A stretch of DNA of 39,862 nucleotides, taken from NCBI GenBank assembly GCA_937974195.1, contig CALJIC010000194.1, positions 1 through 39,862 on the forward strand. The letters run 5' to 3'. The DNA is from an uncultured Roseiflexaceae bacterium. GTDB lineage: Bacteria; Chloroflexota; Chloroflexia; Chloroflexales; Roseiflexaceae. Below are positions 1-6,953 of the stretch, piece by piece. A program made the translations under genes and the position numbers. Within the stretch, counting starts at the first letter, position 1. Every line of letters begins with the position of its first letter. The notes beneath the pieces were generated by a model. That model worked only from the letters and a program-made list of their open reading frames with translations. It ran no database searches and was not told the origin of the DNA.

Positions 1-40
1 AGCGGCACGAGGCAGGTGGGGCGAGGGTAGCGCTCCACAC
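1..40 (-). CDS. Possible 5' end of a divergent gene running off the window
   Basis: On the minus strand a GTG at 40-38 follows a good ribosome-binding site (GAAGGAGA, 5 bases upstream), and the frame stays open to the window edge for 13 codons. The predicted start is (M)WSATLAPP. Nothing in these few residues identifies a family. The arrangement would make it divergent from the oxidoreductase gene that starts at 215. The region could equally be untranslated sequence. Confidence 0.2.
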   Translation of the reverse strand, partial: MWSATLAPPASCR

Positions 41-67
41 GAACTCTCCTTCGGTGATGCGGGTTCG

Positions 68-96
68 TTGACGCGAGCGCGGCGCGCCGCGATAAT
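68..96 (+). promoter_or_regulatory. Sigma70-type promoter for the LLM oxidoreductase gene
   Basis: TTGACG (68-73) and GATAAT (91-96) are separated by exactly 17 bases. The start point would be near 103, leaving an untranslated leader of about 110 bases before the ATG at 215. Both boxes are one base from consensus. Confidence 0.6.
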
Positions 97-214
97 ATGC
101 GAGGCGCGGAGGCAGTTCCGCCGCCGCGAGAGCCGCCGGCGTGTGTCCGTGGTGATTGTAGCACCGGGGCGCAGCCGAGTCACGTGGCGATGTTGTCAGA
201 AGAGAGGCGATGCA

Positions 215-1090
215 ATGCTGATCGGAGTCACCTTTCCGCAGATCGAGATCGGCAACGATCCGGTCGCGATTCGCGATTACGCGCAGGCGGTCGAGGACAT
301 GGGCTACCGGACGATCCTGGCCTACGACCACGTGCTCGGCGCGTCGACCGCGACCCGCCCAGACTGGAAGGGCCCGTACACCAGCGACACGCCCTTCCAC
401 GAGCCGTTCGTGCTCTTCGGCTACCTGGCGGCGGTCACGCGGCACATCGAGCTGGTGACGGGCGTGATCATCCTGCCGCAGCGCCAGACGGTGCTGGTCG
501 CGAAGCAGGCGGCCGAGGTGGATGTGCTGAGCGGCGGCCGCCTGCGGCTCGGGGTGGGGATCGGCTGGAACCCGGTGGAGTACCAGGGGCTCAACGAGAA
601 CTTCCGCAACCGCGGGGCGCGCAGCGAGGAGCAGATCGAGCTGCTGCGCGCGCTGTTCGCCGAGCCGGTCGTGACCTACGGCGGCCGCTGGCACACGGTT
701 GAGGCGGCCGGGATCAACCCGCTCCCGGTGCGGCGCTCGATCCCGATCTGGATCGGCGGCTACGCCGAGCAGACGCTGCGGCGCATCGGGCGCATTGGCG
801 ACGGCTGGATTACCTTCCGCGCGCCCGACGACACGCTGCGCGAGCAGCTCGAGCGCATACGGGCCTACGCGATCGAGGCCGGGCGCGACCCGGACGTGAT
901 CGGCCTCGAGGGGCAGCTGAGCCTGGCCCAGGTCCCCGAGGATCGCTGGGAGGCGTACGCCGATGCGTGGCGCGCGCTCGGCGCCCGGTACATGACGATC
1001 AACACCATGAGGATGGGCTTCACCTCGCCGCAGCAGCACATCGACGCGCTGCGGCGGGTGGCGGAGCGGCTCGGCGTCAGCAAGGCATAG
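215..1090 (+). CDS. LLM-class (luciferase-like) flavin/F420-dependent oxidoreductase
   Basis: The 291-residue product has the bacterial luciferase-like TIM-barrel pattern. The N-terminal strand is MLIGVTFPQ, the body carries 'LVTGVIILPQR' and 'GGRLRLGVGIGWN', and the C-terminal half has 'IPIWIGG' followed by 'RRIGRIGDGWI'. These are hallmarks of LLM-class oxidoreductases, which use F420H2 or FMNH2 to reduce or oxygenate small substrates in the cytoplasm. The substrate cannot be read from sequence. The frame is open upstream to 68, but the ATG at 215 is chosen because AGAGGCG lies just before it and family homology begins there. An OsmC-like gene follows after 52 bases that contain a hairpin. 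Confidence 0.9.
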   Translation: MLIGVTFPQIEIGNDPVAIRDYAQAVEDMGYRTILAYDHVLGASTATRPDWKGPYTSDTPFHEPFVLFGYLAAVTRHIELVTGVIILPQRQTVLVAKQAAEVDVLSGGRLRLGVGIGWNPVEYQGLNENFRNRGARSEEQIELLRALFAEPVVTYGGRWHTVEAAGINPLPVRRSIPIWIGGYAEQTLRRIGRIGDGWITFRAPDDTLREQLERIRAYAIEAGRDPDVIGLEGQLSLAQVPEDRWEAYADAWRALGARYMTINTMRMGFTSPQQHIDALRRVAERLGVSKA

Positions 1091-1094
1091 GCGC

Positions 1095-1124
1095 AGGTCG
1101 CACGTCGCGGCGGGCGTGCGACCT
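1095..1124 (+). terminator. Hairpin between the oxidoreductase and OsmC genes
   Basis: Perfect 10-bp arms, AGGTCGCACG (1095-1104) and CGTGCGACCT (1115-1124), enclose a 10-base loop directly after the stop codon at 1090. There is no U-tract, so it may only attenuate read-through into the next gene 18 bases downstream. Confidence 0.45.
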
Positions 1125-1142
1125 ACAGCGAAAGGCGATACG

Positions 1143-1553
1143 ATGGCCGATGTCGAGCTGACCTGGATCGAGCGGCAGCGCTACCTCGGCGTCGACAGCA
1201 CCGGGCACAGCGTGGTGCTCTCCTCGGGCGACGACGTCGGCGTGCGGCCGTCTGACGCGCTGCTGCTCGCCCTGGCCGCCTGCGCCGCCCACGACGTGGT
1301 CGAGATCGTGCGCAAGCAGCGGGGCGGCCTGCGCCGCCTGACGGTCTCGGTGCACGGCGAGCAGGCCCCGGAGCCGCCGCGGCGCTACCGCGCCATCCAC
1401 CTGCGCTTCGCCGCCGACGCGCAGGGCACGACGCCGGAGAAGCTGCGGCGCGCCGTGGACCTCGCGCTGAACAAGTACTGCGCGGTGCGCGCCTCGCTCG
1501 CCGCGGACATCGACATAACGTTCGAGGTGTCGCTGACCGGCGGCGAGGGCTGA
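1143..1553 (+). CDS. OsmC/Ohr-family protein
   Basis: A 136-residue protein of the OsmC superfamily, whose members are homodimeric thiol peroxidases that reduce organic or fatty-acid hydroperoxides. The two characteristic cysteines are visible: Cys47 in 'LALAACAAHD' on the long central helix, and Cys113 in 'NKYCAVRASL'. Length and spacing fit the YhfA/OsmC-like subgroup rather than classical Ohr. The ATG at 1143 follows GAAAGGCG and is preferred over an in-frame ATG 27 bases upstream that lacks a site. The gene is convergent with the lipoprotein gene, with only three bases between the two stop codons. Confidence 0.88.
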   Translation: MADVELTWIERQRYLGVDSTGHSVVLSSGDDVGVRPSDALLLALAACAAHDVVEIVRKQRGGLRRLTVSVHGEQAPEPPRRYRAIHLRFAADAQGTTPEKLRRAVDLALNKYCAVRASLAADIDITFEVSLTGGEG

Positions 1554-1556
1554 CAG

Positions 1557-1940
1557 CTACTCGAAGGTGGGCGCCAGGCTGAGCGGGATGCCGGCCTCCT
1601 GCAGATCCTCGGGCGAGAACGCGGTGCCGGGGCCGGCCACCACCGTCCACAGGCCGCTCTGCTTGCGGAGGAACACCCAGGCCGGGTCGGTCGCGGTCGG
1701 GTCGGCCGGGTAGACGCGGGCGCGGGCCGCGTCGCCCTCGATCTGCTCCACCTCCACCTGGTTGTGCGCGATCAGGATCTGGAAGTCCCGGCTGAGGTGC
1801 AGCGCCACCGCCGCGCGGATCGCCTCGTTCGGAGGATTGACGGCGACGGTGGTCGCCGGCGGCGAGGGGTTGGCGACGGCGTTGCCACAGGCGCCCAGCG
1901 CGAGCGCCGCGAGCACGAGGATCACTGCTGTTCTACGCAT
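1557..1940 (-). CDS. Small predicted lipoprotein, function unknown
   Basis: This 127-residue protein begins with a type II signal peptide: MRRT, a hydrophobic stretch, and the lipobox LGAC with the lipidated Cys at residue 18. A short Pro/Thr linker follows, and then a compact domain with 'ARARVYPAD' and 'LWTVVAGPGTAFSPEDL', which resembles small NTF2-like or DUF4878-type secreted domains that test how a variable affects an output ('W.VV'). It should be anchored on the outer face of the cytoplasmic membrane. The closest family could not be named with certainty. A TATAAT box lies about 50 bases upstream. Confidence 0.75.
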   Translation of the reverse strand: MRRTAVILVLAALALGACGNAVANPSPPATTVAVNPPNEAIRAAVALHLSRDFQILIAHNQVEVEQIEGDAARARVYPADPTATDPAWVFLRKQSGLWTVVAGPGTAFSPEDLQEAGIPLSLAPTFE

Positions 1941-1988
1941 AGACGAAAGCTCGCTCCATTAGGTTGTCGGCGAATCCAATCCGCGCCT

Positions 1989-1994
1989 ATTATA
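1989..1994 (-). promoter_or_regulatory. -10 box (TATAAT) for the lipoprotein gene
   Basis: The minus strand reads TATAAT at 1994-1989, about 50 bases before the ATG at 1940. No good -35 hexamer is seen 17 bases upstream. That position falls in the palindromic repeat that begins near 2007. Confidence 0.45.
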
Positions 1995-2006
1995 CGCCCG
2001 GTTTCC

Positions 2007-2124
2007 CGCGGCTCTGCGGCGACACAGTCGCGACAGAGTAGCGGAGGAAGAGTTTCCGGGGGCGAGGCCTCCCCCGGCCCTTTGGGAGCTGCGCGGCTGT
2101 GCCGCCGGCCCCGCGGGGAGGTGT
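2007..2124 (+). repeat. Palindromic intergenic repeat, copy R1 (degenerate)
   Basis: This stretch carries the same modules as the better-preserved copy at 7908-8057. A 'CTCTGCGGCGAC' arm is followed by a diverged complement, then a 'CCGGGGGCGAGGCCTCCCCCGG' type palindrome near 2058-2079. A 'TTTGGGAG...GCGGGGAGGTGT' module ends just before the PIG-L fragment. The order of the two modules is swapped relative to the copy at 7908. It fills the whole space between the lipoprotein gene and the broken deacetylase gene. Confidence 0.6.
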
Positions 2125-2138
2125 CAAGAGAGGGAGCC

Positions 2139-2402
2139 ATGAGCGAGACGCTGCGCCTGCTGTGTGTCTTCGCGCACCCGGACGACGAGACGTTCGGGCT
2201 GGGGCCGACCCTCGCCCGCTATGCGGCAGAGGGCGTCGAGACGTTCCTGGTGTGCGCGACGCGCGGCGAGCGCGGCTGGCAGGGCGATCCGGCCGAGAAC
2301 CCCGGGCTGGAGGCGCTCGGCCGGCTGCGCGCCGATGAGCTCCACGCCGCGGCGCGGGCCGTCGAGAGCGACCTGTTCGCTGGGCTGCGGGGGGAGCGAT
2401 GA
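2139..2402 (+). pseudogene. Truncated PIG-L/LmbE-family deacetylase (N-terminal third only)
   Basis: The 87 residues match the start of PIG-L/LmbE zinc-dependent N-deacetylases. They include the metal-binding 'AHPDDETFG' motif at about residues 11-19, 'LVCATRGERGWQGDP' and the helix 'LGRLRADELHAAARAV'. Family members are usually 220-290 residues long and need a later conserved His (HxxH region), which is absent. After 'AARAV' the sequence turns into unrelated 'ESDLFAGLRGER' and stops. The stop overlaps the methyltransferase start (ATGA, 2399-2402), and no continuation appears in any frame downstream. It has a good ribosome-binding site (AGGGAG), so a short peptide may still be made, possibly serving translational coupling. 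Confidence 0.8.
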
Positions 2403-3592
2403 GCAGGCGGCAGACCGCGCTCCCCTACACGGAGCCCCGCGAGATCGCCGGGCGGCTGGCCGGCCGCGAGGTGCGCGTGGTGACCAAGCCGGGCTTCCCC
2501 GGCTGGGACCGCGTCTCGGGCGCCCAGGAGCTGCTGGCCGAGCACGCGGACGTGTCTTCGGCGGGCAGCGCGTACTGCTTCGGCTGCGGCCACGGGGCGC
2601 TCGCGGCGGCGCTCTGGCTGCGCCAGCCGCACCTGCGGCTCACCCTCGCCGACCCGAGCATCGTGGCGCTGGCGATGGCCCGGCGCACCCTGGCGGCGAA
2701 CGGCGTGCGGGGCGCGACGGTGCGCGAGGAGCTCGCGCCGCCCCCGGCGCTGGCCGGCGCCGTGGACGTCGTCACGGTCGAGGCGCCCGGCAGCCGCCCG
2801 CTGGCGCGGCGCTGGCTGCTCGAGGCCCACGCGCTGCTGCGCCCCGGCGGGCGGCTGTACATCGCCGGCGCGAACGACCAGGGCATCCAGCCGCTGATCG
2901 GCGACGCGGCGGCGCTCTTCGGCAGCGCGCAGCAGCTGGGGTACGGCGGGCGGGCGCGCGTCGCCCTGGCGGTGAAGGGCGAGCCCTGCGAGCCGCCGGC
3001 GTGGGCCGGCGAGCCGGGGATCGCGCCGGGCACGTGGCACGAGCTGGCGGTCGAGGTGGGCGGGGAGCGCCTCCCGCTGCTGAGCCTGCCGGGCGTCTTC
3101 TCCTACAACCGCCTGGACGACGGGACGCGCCTGCTGCTCGAGGCCATGCCGGACGTGCGGGGCATGCGCGTGCTCGACGCCGGCTGCGGCTACGGTGTGA
3201 TCGGCGTCGTCGCGGCGCGGCGCGGCGCGGCAGCGGTGGACATGGTGGACGCGAGCCTCCCGGCGGTTGCGGCGGCGCGGGCGAATGTGCGGCTGCACCG
3301 GCTCGGGCAGGCCAGCGCGCTGGCGAGCGACGCGCTGCAGGCGGTGATCGAGCGGCGCTACGACCTGGTGCTCACCAACCCGCCGTTCCACGCCGGCAAG
3401 GCGGTGGACTACGACGTGGCGCACGTGTTCATCGAGCAGGCGCGCCGGGTGCTCGGGGCGGACGGGCGGCTGGTGCTGGTGGCCAACCGCTTCATCCGCT
3501 ACGAGCGGGTGATCGAGCGCTTCTTCGCGCGGGTGCGGGTGCTGGCCCAGACGCGCAGCTTCCAGGTGCTGGAGGCCAGCGGCGCGCGGTAG
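2399..3592 (+). CDS. Class I SAM methyltransferase, RsmC/RlmG-like
   Basis: The 397-residue protein has two tandem Rossmann methyltransferase domains, as in 16S rRNA G1207 methyltransferase RsmC. The N-terminal copy ('FGCGHGALAAAL', residues about 60-72) is degenerate. The C-terminal copy is catalytic, with motif I VLDAGCGYG at residues 258-266 and motif IV NPPF at 327-330, the signature of exocyclic-amine N-methyltransferases on guanine or adenine. A role in rRNA modification is inferred from family. Translation starts at an ATG overlapping the stop of the truncated deacetylase, so the two are probably coupled. Confidence 0.85.
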   Translation: MSRRQTALPYTEPREIAGRLAGREVRVVTKPGFPGWDRVSGAQELLAEHADVSSAGSAYCFGCGHGALAAALWLRQPHLRLTLADPSIVALAMARRTLAANGVRGATVREELAPPPALAGAVDVVTVEAPGSRPLARRWLLEAHALLRPGGRLYIAGANDQGIQPLIGDAAALFGSAQQLGYGGRARVALAVKGEPCEPPAWAGEPGIAPGTWHELAVEVGGERLPLLSLPGVFSYNRLDDGTRLLLEAMPDVRGMRVLDAGCGYGVIGVVAARRGAAAVDMVDASLPAVAAARANVRLHRLGQASALASDALQAVIERRYDLVLTNPPFHAGKAVDYDVAHVFIEQARRVLGADGRLVLVANRFIRYERVIERFFARVRVLAQTRSFQVLEASGAR

Positions 3593-3690
3593 GCCCTACG
3601 GCCGAAGCCATCCTGGAAGCGGCGGACGACGCCCGTGCCGGCGCGGGCAGGCGTTCGAAGCCGGTGCGAATCTGAGTTCGCGCCGCGTGA

Positions 3691-3696
3691 TACAAT
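3691..3696 (+). promoter_or_regulatory. -10 box (TACAAT) for the diguanylate cyclase gene
   Basis: The sequence TGATACAAT gives a TACAAT hexamer with a TG dinucleotide one to two bases upstream. It lies about 78 bases before the ATG at 3774. No -35 match is seen, so any recognition would rely on the -10. Confidence 0.45.
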
Positions 3697-3773
3697 CCGA
3701 AGCGTCGCTCCACGTGCGCCGCAGCGTGAGGTGCCTGCGGCCCGAGCGAAAGCATAAGGGAGCGTCCACGCTG

Positions 3774-5684
3774 ATGACCGACGATCAATACCCCGATATG
3801 ACGCCCCCCTCTCTGACAACTCCGCGGCCCGACGACTGGCCGGTGGTGCTGGAGACGCTCTACGAGAGCGAGACGCGCTTCCAGGAGGCCTTCGAGTCTG
3901 CCCCTATCGGTATGGCGCTGGTCAGCCCGGTCGGGCGCTGGCTGCGGGTCAACCCGGCGCTGTGTGGCCTGCTCGGGTACACGCCGGATGAGCTGTTCGC
4001 GCTGACCTTTCAGGAGCTCACCTACCCGCCCGACCTCGACGCGGACCTGGAGCTGGCGCAGGAGCTGCTCGCCGGCTCCATTCGCACCTACCAGCTGGAG
4101 AAGCGCTACATCCACCGGCAGGGGCACCTCGTCTGGGGCCTGCTGAGCGTCTCACTCGTCCGCAGCACGACCGGCCAGCCGCGCTACTTCGTCTCGCAGG
4201 TCCAGGACATCACCGAGCGCAAGGAGATGGAGCTGGCGCTGCGCGAGAGCGAGGCGCGCTTCCGGGCGCTGTTCGAGCACTCGCCGGACGGCGTGCTGCT
4301 GATCGACCCGCACCACCCCTCGGGGCTGTGGCCGATCGTGGACTGCAACGCGGCGGCGTGCGCGATGAACGGCTACACCCGCGAGGAGCTGATCGGCCGG
4401 CCGATCGACATCCTCAATGCGAACGCGAGCGACTCTTCCGATCGCGCCGCCTACCTCGACCGCCTCCGGCGGCTGGGGACCATGTACGTCGATGTGATGC
4501 ACCGCCGCGCGGACGGCACCCTGTTCCCCGTCGCCGTCTCCACCTCGCTCATCACCATCGGCGACCGCGAGCTGGTGCTGGGGATCGACCGCGACCAGAC
4601 GGCGCTCCGCTCGGCCGAGGCGGCGCTGCGGCAGGCCAACGAGGAGCTGGCGGCGAAGGTCGCGGCCCTCGAGCGGCACATGCAGATGATGCAGCTTCTG
4701 ACGGATATGGGCACGTGGCTGCACGCCTGCCAGGAGGCGGACGAGGTCGCCGCGGTGGTGCAGCGGGTGGTGGAGGCCGCCTGTCCTGGCGCCGCCGGCG
4801 CGCTCGTCGTGCGCACCGACGCGGATACGCTGGTGAAGTCCTGGGGCGCGGGTCTGTCGGTGCCAGCCCGCCCGGCGCTGGAGAGCTGCCGGGCGGTCGG
4901 CGAGCAGGAGCCCTGGGCGGCGGCGGAGGCGTGCGCGGGATGCGATGCGCTGTGGCGGTGCGCGGTGCCGCGCTCGTGGTCGCTGTGCGTGCCGCTGTGC
5001 GCGATGGGCGCCGTTCTCGGAGTGCTGCGGGTGCAGGCCCACGGCGACGAGCCGGCGCCGCCCAGCGAGCTGCAGCAGCAGGCCATCACGCGCGCGGCGG
5101 ACCAGAGCGCGCTGGCGCTCGCGAACATCGGGCTGCGCCAGTCGCTGCACCGGCAGGCCATCCGCGACCCCCTGACCGGCCTCTTCAACCGCCGCTACAT
5201 GGACGAGGCGCTCGCCCGGGAGATCCACCGGGCGCGCCGCCACGCGGGCACGGTCGGGGTGATGCTGGTGGACATCGACCACTTCAAGGCGTTCAACGAC
5301 ACCTTCGGGCACCAGGCCGGCGACGCCCTGCTGCGCGTCGTCGGCGCGCACCTGCAGTCACATATCCGCAGCGACGACATCGCCTGCCGCTACGGGGGCG
5401 AGGAGTTCCTGATCATCCTGGTCGGTGTGGACGGCGCGATGCTGCTGCAGCGCGCGGAGGACCTGCGGGCCGGCATCGCCCAGCTCAGCGTCGCGCACCG
5501 GGGCCAGCAGCTCGGGCCGGTCACCGTGTCGGTCGGGGCCGCGCTCTTCCCGCAGCACGGCGACACGGCGGCGGAGGTGATCCAGGCGGCCGACGCGGCG
5601 CTCTACCAGGCCAAGCAGACCGGGCGCAACCGTGTGATCGTGGCTGCCCCGGCCTCCGGCGGCGCGCGCGGCTCGGCCGGGTGA
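3774..5684 (+). CDS. PAS-PAS-GAF-GGDEF diguanylate cyclase
   Basis: This 636-residue signalling protein makes cyclic di-GMP. Residues about 30-155 and 160-290 are two PAS domains ('FQEAFESAPIGMALV...', 'FRALFEHSPDGVLLI...'), the first ending in a PAC motif 'VQDITERKEME'. A coiled segment and a GAF-like domain (about 305-450) follow, and then the GGDEF domain. The active-site loop is GGEEF at 541-545, and the RxxD product-inhibition site (RSDD, 532-535) is intact at the standard five-residue distance, so an active and feedback-regulated enzyme is expected. No transmembrane segment is seen, so it is cytosolic. The frame is open to 3687, but the ATG at 3774 has a GGGAG site. No EAL domain is present. 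Confidence 0.93.
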   Translation: MTDDQYPDMTPPSLTTPRPDDWPVVLETLYESETRFQEAFESAPIGMALVSPVGRWLRVNPALCGLLGYTPDELFALTFQELTYPPDLDADLELAQELLAGSIRTYQLEKRYIHRQGHLVWGLLSVSLVRSTTGQPRYFVSQVQDITERKEMELALRESEARFRALFEHSPDGVLLIDPHHPSGLWPIVDCNAAACAMNGYTREELIGRPIDILNANASDSSDRAAYLDRLRRLGTMYVDVMHRRADGTLFPVAVSTSLITIGDRELVLGIDRDQTALRSAEAALRQANEELAAKVAALERHMQMMQLLTDMGTWLHACQEADEVAAVVQRVVEAACPGAAGALVVRTDADTLVKSWGAGLSVPARPALESCRAVGEQEPWAAAEACAGCDALWRCAVPRSWSLCVPLCAMGAVLGVLRVQAHGDEPAPPSELQQQAITRAADQSALALANIGLRQSLHRQAIRDPLTGLFNRRYMDEALAREIHRARRHAGTVGVMLVDIDHFKAFNDTFGHQAGDALLRVVGAHLQSHIRSDDIACRYGGEEFLIILVGVDGAMLLQRAEDLRAGIAQLSVAHRGQQLGPVTVSVGAALFPQHGDTAAEVIQAADAALYQAKQTGRNRVIVAAPASGGARGSAG

Positions 5685-5717
5685 GCGGCGCCGCGCGCGG
5701 CGGCCGAGGAGCAAAGC

Positions 5718-5765
5718 GAGGCGCCCGGCCAGTTCGTTCTCGCTACGAACTGAGCCGGGCGCCTC
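5718..5765. terminator. Strong bidirectional hairpin terminator
   Basis: A 20-bp stem (5' arm starts GAGGCGCCCGGC, 3' arm ends GCCGGGCGCCTC) has one bulged A and a 7-base loop. It lies between the convergent diguanylate cyclase gene and the small minus-strand gene that ends at 5791. Its symmetry suits termination from both sides. Confidence 0.75.
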
Positions 5766-5790
5766 TGTTGTCGAGCGGATTTGCTCGGCG

Positions 5791-6033
5791 CTACCCTGCC
5801 TGTGCGATCGTCTCGAGCTCCAGGGCCCAGGCGACCTGCTGGGCGCCCTCCTGGATCGCCTGCCGCGCGGCAACGCGCCAGAGCGCTGCACCGTTGCGCA
5901 GGTAGTCGCCCACCACCACATCCGCCTCGGGCAGCACGACGAGGATGTGCTGCGGCACGAGGATGCGTCCCTGGAGCGTCATGTCGGGCGCTCCCGGCCG
6001 TTCGCGCGTGAGGCGGATGATGCGGTCCGGCAT
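5791..6033 (-). CDS. Small conserved-looking hypothetical protein
   Basis: The 80-residue protein starts MPDRIIRLT and continues 'MTLQGRILVPQHILVVLPEADVVVGDYL', with a hydrophobic beta-rich centre and an Ala/Gln-rich helical tail. The ATG at 6033 is preferred to the in-frame ATG at 6093 because AGAGGTGG lies seven bases before it. It looks like a small cytoplasmic domain, perhaps a short PRC- or Hfq-like beta barrel, but I do not recognise the family. It lies between the terminator at 5718 and the tRNA-Ala genes. Confidence 0.65.
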   Translation of the reverse strand: MPDRIIRLTRERPGAPDMTLQGRILVPQHILVVLPEADVVVGDYLRNGAALWRVAARQAIQEGAQQVAWALELETIAQAG

Positions 6034-6130
6034 GGTCGCCCACCTCTCTCGCCCCGGCATGGACGCAGCTTCTTTGCTGGGCGGGTATACCAAGACGCCG
6101 GTAGGAGACCTACCGGCGTCCGTGGTGGTC

Positions 6131-6206
6131 TGGTGGAGCAGAGGGGGATCGAACCCCTGACCTCAACACTGCCAGCGTTGCGCTCTCCCAGCTGAGCTAC
6201 TGCCCC
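6131..6206 (-). tRNA. tRNA-Ala (anticodon GGC)
   Basis: The minus strand folds as a full cloverleaf of 76 bases including an encoded CCA at 6133-6131. The acceptor stem is GGGGCAG/CTGCTCC with the G3:U70 pair that defines alanine tRNAs. The anticodon loop CTGGCAG gives GGC, reading GCC and GCU codons. The T-arm is AGGGG-TTCGATC-CCCCT. It lies six bases downstream of a second tRNA-Ala and was probably processed from the same transcript. Confidence 0.96.
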
Positions 6207-6212
6207 GGTTCG

Positions 6213-6288
6213 TGGTGGAGGTGAGGAGGCTCGAACTCCTGACCTCGACAGTGCGATTGTCGCGCTCTCCCAACTGAGCTACACCCCC
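6213..6288 (-). tRNA. tRNA-Ala (anticodon CGC)
   Basis: A 76-base cloverleaf on the minus strand with CCA encoded at 6215-6213. The acceptor stem GGGGGTG/CACCTCC again contains G3:U70. The anticodon loop ATCGCAC gives CGC, reading GCG, a codon heavily used in this GC-rich genome. The T-arm is AGGAG-TTCGAGC-CTCCT. It is the promoter-proximal gene of the tRNA pair, with a consensus promoter starting 15 bases upstream. Confidence 0.96.
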
Positions 6289-6302
6289 GTGAACCGTGCG
6301 GT

Positions 6303-6331
6303 AGTATAGCATGCACGCTGGCGCTTGTCAA
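6303..6331 (-). promoter_or_regulatory. Consensus promoter of the tRNA-Ala pair
   Basis: Reading the minus strand, TTGACA (6331-6326), a 17-base spacer and TATACT (6308-6303) are present, and the -10 is extended by TGC. Transcription would start near 6296, eight bases before the mature 5' end of the first tRNA. Confidence 0.85.
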
Positions 6332-6421
6332 ACCAGATCCCGGCTCTTTGCCGGGCCGCTTGGGAGCGCGAGGCGCTGCGTCCGCACCGCTCCCGCCCGC
6401 GCTCTGATCTTGGCGACATAC

Positions 6422-6454
6422 GAAGGCCGGGCGGCGCACCGCCGCCCGGCCTTC
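6422..6454 (-). terminator. Terminator hairpin after rpmG
   Basis: Perfect 14-bp arms (GAAGGCCGGGCGGC and its complement) surround the loop GCACC, starting 23 bases beyond the rpmG stop codon. It separates rpmG from the tRNA promoter. Confidence 0.75.
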
Positions 6455-6476
6455 TGCGCTCAGCGTGCTGAGCGGC

Positions 6477-6641
6477 CTACTTCGTCTCGCGGTAGAGCAC
6501 GTGCCGGCGGAGCAGCGGATCGTAGCGCTTCAGCTCGAGCCGGTTCGGGTCATTCTTGCGGTTCTTGGTGGTGACGTACTGGTGGCCGCTCTCCGTGGAC
6601 CGGAGCTTGATGACGATCCGGTTGCCCTTTTTGCTTGCCAT
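6477..6641 (-). CDS. rpmG: 50S ribosomal protein L33
   Basis: The 54-residue product (starting MASKKGNRIVIKL) matches bacterial L33 along its whole length, including 'YVTTKNRKNDPNRLELKRYDP' in the middle and the 'RRHVLYRETK' C-terminus. It is a basic protein of the large ribosomal subunit near the E site. It is the cysteine-free (zinc-independent) form, since the CxxC pairs of the zinc-binding paralogue are absent. It is monocistronic here, without the rpmB, secE or nusG neighbours seen in some bacteria. It has a strong own promoter and a downstream hairpin. The ATG has only a weak site (GAGTTGAG). Confidence 0.95.
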   Translation of the reverse strand: MASKKGNRIVIKLRSTESGHQYVTTKNRKNDPNRLELKRYDPLLRRHVLYRETK

Positions 6642-6698
6642 AGCTCAACTCATATCAACGAAGGCGGGGAGACCCCGCCCGACTGCACACTGCCGCGT

Positions 6699-6727
6699 AT
6701 TGTAGCAGCATTTCGCGCGATCGTCAA
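6699..6727 (-). promoter_or_regulatory. Promoter of rpmG
   Basis: On the minus strand TTGACG (6727-6722), a 17-base spacer and TACAAT (6704-6699) are present with an extended TGC. The leader of about 50 bases contains a GGCGGGG/CCCCGCC hairpin (6663-6679) just before the coding region, which could regulate translation or antiterminate. Confidence 0.8.
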
Positions 6728-6780
6728 CGAAAATCGCGCCCGCGCGGCTACCGCATCGCCGGCAGGCGGCGGCTCAGCTT

Positions 6781-6856
6781 CGCCCCTTGGAGGGGTTTGA
6801 GAAAGCGAAGCCTCCCCAATGTCTTCTCCGCCGCTGCTCTGCGGCTGCGAAGAGGC
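6781..6856 (-). repeat. Palindromic intergenic repeat, copy R2
   Basis: The plus strand reads CCCCTTGGAGGGGTTTGA, then AAGCCTCCCCA, then CCGCCGCTGCTCTGCGGC. The same module order appears on the minus strand of the copy at 7908-8057, so these two copies are inverted around the response regulator gene. Confidence 0.65.
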
Positions 6857-6876
6857 CCCCATGTGCTATGTCACAT

Positions 6877-6953
6877 AAAGATGAGAAAAAGATGCAACCG
6901 AAGTTGGTGATAACAAAAGATGAGACAAATATCCACACGAAGTTAAGAAACAT
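6877..6953 (+). repeat. AT-rich 39-bp imperfect tandem repeat
   Basis: Two units start at 6877 and 6916. Both begin AAAGATGAGA and share a CGAAGTT block about 24 bases in. They lie inside a stretch (about 6868-6955) that is far richer in A and T than anything nearby. The 495-base interval 6642-7136 otherwise holds only the rpmG promoter, repeat R2 and a 7-bp palindrome (AGCGCCC-C-GGGCGCT, near 6995). A 49-codon ORF (6868-7017) crosses the repeat but has no ribosome-binding site. Confidence 0.6.

Noticed and set aside
2219..3424. Long minus-strand open frame (401 codons) over the methyltransferase gene
   Set aside because: It is antisense to a clear methyltransferase, its product is Arg/His/Ala-rich with no motif, and it has no ribosome-binding site. 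This is a typical high-GC shadow.
4152..5351. 399-codon minus-strand frame opposite the diguanylate cyclase
   Set aside because: The opposite strand has an unmistakable GGEEF domain. This frame shows no motif or start signals.
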